NCBI RefSeq assembly: GCF_014903745.1
Contig: NZ_JACVXA010000004.1
Span: 1 to 64,000, forward strand
Source of the DNA: Mangrovicoccus algicola
GTDB taxonomy: Bacteria > Pseudomonadota > Alphaproteobacteria > Rhodobacterales > Rhodobacteraceae
Length of the DNA: 64,000 nucleotides
Direction of reading: 5' to 3'
A program made the position numbers and the translations under genes. The notes under the pieces are model-generated. The model was not told the origin of the DNA and made no database searches. It saw only the letters and a list, made by a program, of their open reading frames with translations. Numbering within the stretch: position 1 is the first letter of the stretch; every line of letters starts with the position of its first letter. Below, piece by piece: positions 62,598 through 64,000 of this stretch.

Positions 62598-63475
62598 GCC
62601 GCCGCCTTTCTGTGCTTCTCGCCCGCCGCCGTCGCCTGGCCGAGGCTGAGCCGGTGCGACAGCCGGGCAAAGACCCGCTCGGACAGCGAGGTCAGCGCCA
62701 GGTAGAAGACCAGGAGCCCCAGGAAGTACCACAGACGCCAGTCGGGATGCGGATAGGCGAAGGTCGAGGTCTTGGACCCGCCCAGTTCGCGCGCCCAGTA
62801 GACGATGTCCTGCACGCCCAGCAGGAACAGAAGCGGCGTCGCCTTGACCAGGATCTGCCACAGGTTCGACAGGCCCGGCAGGGCATAGATCCACATCTGC
62901 GGCACGAGGATCCGCCAGACGGCCTGGGAATGGCTCATGCCATAGGCCTCGGCGGTTTCGATCTGGGCGCGCGGCACCGCCCGCATCGCCCCCGAGAGAA
63001 CATTGGCGGCGAAGGCGCCGAAGACCACCGCGAAGGCCAGCACCGCCAGCGCGAAGCCATAGCTTTCATGCACCCATTGCGGCGCGGTGTTCAGCGGCAG
63101 CTTGGCCTCGGCGCAGACGAGAAAGTCGCTGCCCTGGCGCACCGGCTGGTCCCAGTCGGGGCATTTCGCCTTGTGGCGCAGCCATTCCAGCCCCTGGTCC
63201 AGCGCGATCGGCACGAAGAGGAAGAAGATGATGTCGGGAATGCCGCGCACCATCGAGGTATAGGCCGTCCCCAGCCAACGCAGCGGCGCCACGCGCGACC
63301 GCGAGGCCAGCGCGCCGAGAAAGCCGAAGGCCAGCGCCGCGGGCGCCGTGACCGCCAGCAGCAGCAGCACGGTGCCGAAGGACCAGTAGAAGGCGATCTG
63401 CTTGCCCGTGGTCAGGTAGCAGGCCATCCAGCGCAGGTCGTCCAGGGCGGAGGGGGCGGTGCAGAATTCGAACAT
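62594..63475 (-). CDS. Polar amino-acid ABC transporter permease (HisQ/ArtQ type)
   Basis: A 293-residue membrane protein with the EAA loop RAVPRAQIETAEAYGMSHSQAVWRILVPQ in its second half. A long hydrophilic loop between helices (KAKCPDWDQPVRQGSDFLVCAEAKLP) contains two cysteines, an insertion not usual in HisQ. Together with the next permease it forms a heterodimeric channel. Confidence 0.92.
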   Translation of the reverse strand: MFEFCTAPSALDDLRWMACYLTTGKQIAFYWSFGTVLLLLAVTAPAALAFGFLGALASRSRVAPLRWLGTAYTSMVRGIPDIIFFLFVPIALDQGLEWLRHKAKCPDWDQPVRQGSDFLVCAEAKLPLNTAPQWVHESYGFALAVLAFAVVFGAFAANVLSGAMRAVPRAQIETAEAYGMSHSQAVWRILVPQMWIYALPGLSNLWQILVKATPLLFLLGVQDIVYWARELGGSKTSTFAYPHPDWRLWYFLGLLVFYLALTSLSERVFARLSHRLSLGQATAAGEKHRKAAA

Positions 63476-63484
63476 CGCGACGGC

Positions 63485-63507
63485 GCGCCCGGGTCAGGCC
63501 CGGGCGC
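63485..63507 (-). terminator. Perfect hairpin between binding protein and permease genes
   Basis: GCGCCCGGG (63485-63493) and CCCGGGCGC (63499-63507) form a perfect 9-bp stem with a five-base loop in the 42-bp gap. Such intercistronic hairpins commonly let the binding protein mRNA outlast the permease mRNA; partial termination is another reading. Confidence 0.6.
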
Positions 63508-63517
63508 ACATGGCTCC

Positions 63518-64000
63518 TCAGAAATCCGGGTCCATGCCGGGGAACCACTTCTCCAGAAGTTCGGCCATCTTGCCGTCCTCCTTCATCGAGGCCAGCGCGG
63601 CATCCATCTTCTCCTTCAGCTCCGTGTCGCTTTCGCGCAGGCCGATGCCGATGCCCTTGCCCAGCATCACGTCCTCGCCGATGAAGACCAGGTCCGGATC
63701 CTCCTCGACGATCGGCACGAGGAAGCCCTTGTCGGCCAGCACGGCATCGGCCTCGCCGTTGCGCACGGCGGCGACGGATTCATCGGGCGTGGCGAATTCC
63801 ACCAGGGTCGCGCCGCTTTCGGCGACATGGGTGGCCTGGATGGTGGCGGCCTGCGCGGCAACCACGGCCGAGGTCACGTCGATCTCGTCCAGCCCGGCAT
63901 AGGCGGAGGGGTCGGGCGGGTAATAGGCCTGGGTGAAGTCGATGACCTCGTCGCGCTCGTCGGTGATCGACATGCCCGCCGCGATGGCGTCGTAATTGCC
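63518..64000 (-). CDS. Amino-acid ABC transporter substrate-binding protein (partial)
   Basis: The C-terminal 160 residues of a type 2 periplasmic binding protein (SBP_bac_3) are visible; the N-terminus lies beyond the right edge. Signature parts are YDAIAAGMSITDERDEVIDFTQAYY (ligand-binding), RNGEADAVLADKGF and GIGIGLRESDTELKEKMDAALASMKEDGKMAELLEKWFPG. It is upstream of the two permeases and heads the operon or follows genes beyond the window. Confidence 0.95.
   Translation of the reverse strand, partial: GNYDAIAAGMSITDERDEVIDFTQAYYPPDPSAYAGLDEIDVTSAVVAAQAATIQATHVAESGATLVEFATPDESVAAVRNGEADAVLADKGFLVPIVEEDPDLVFIGEDVMLGKGIGIGLRESDTELKEKMDAALASMKEDGKMAELLEKWFPGMDPDF

Overview
The window reads as chromosomal DNA of a high-GC alphaproteobacterium of the Rhodobacteraceae (Rhodobacterales; Paracoccus- or Rhodobacter-like). 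The reasons are the MipZ division-positioning ATPase, a separate F0 operon with two b-type subunits (b and b'), two proteins with VPLPA-CTERM-like sorting tails, a cysteine-free L31, a DUF6446-type protein beside glyS, and strongly GC-rich third codon positions in almost every gene. The species cannot be fixed from this. No rRNA, tRNA, CRISPR array, phage or replication origin was seen.

Layout. 1-3460: partial LRR protein, beta-lactamase-fold serine hydrolase, FUSC membrane protein and a small C39/papain-like cysteine protein, all on minus. 3594-13921: glyQ, convergent priA, DUF6446-like protein, gltS, glyS and a divergent PEP/pyruvate dikinase-like enzyme. 14023-16902: SleB-type hydrolase, glmM and a sorting-tail protein. 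16962-20062: PfkB sugar kinase, mipZ, a small conserved protein and a transglutaminase. 20153-26582: a long minus-strand translation operon, ffh > GNAT > small ORF > chorismate mutase > rpsP > bluB > 47-aa ORF > rimM > trmD > EthD-like > rplS > rpmE, with several ATGA/TGATG-type stop-start overlaps. 26864-29140: triple-repeat secreted protein, LysR and ArsR regulators, and a 345-bp gap packed with inverted repeats.

29363-32145: F0 ATP synthase operon atpI-B-E-X-F closed by a clear terminator, followed by an IS5-family element inserted at CTAG. 33071-36127: AraC-OGT fusion, OmpA lipoprotein, GntR regulator and a glyoxalase-like small protein. 36167-41685: RTX protein, nth-adenosine kinase pair, HIT protein and a lone ABC ATPase. 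41755-46393: a palindrome-rich gap, CHCC zinc protein, second sorting-tail protein, polA and DUF1285. 46454-53272: MoxR-DUF58-DUF4159-large membrane protein operon. 53580-54733: second IS5-family element plus a compositionally odd stretch. 54734-58230: NDUFS4-like subunit, pheS, YrhK, cupin, hisB-hisH. 58402-64000: DegT aminotransferase, then a polar amino-acid ABC operon (binding protein, two permeases) with a degenerate glutamine-synthetase homologue and a class I amidotransferase.

Most of the window is housekeeping. The most unusual items are: the dyad-rich 28424-28768 gap with a 94-bp element bounded by perfect 15-bp inverted repeats; the glutamine-synthetase homologue that has lost most metal-ligand glutamates; the divergent dikinase-like enzyme; the alternating TGAAA half-sites at 41755-41826; and the two IS elements that use A-run/G-run -1 frameshifting. 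I did not find a defence or biosynthetic system that I could call new with confidence.
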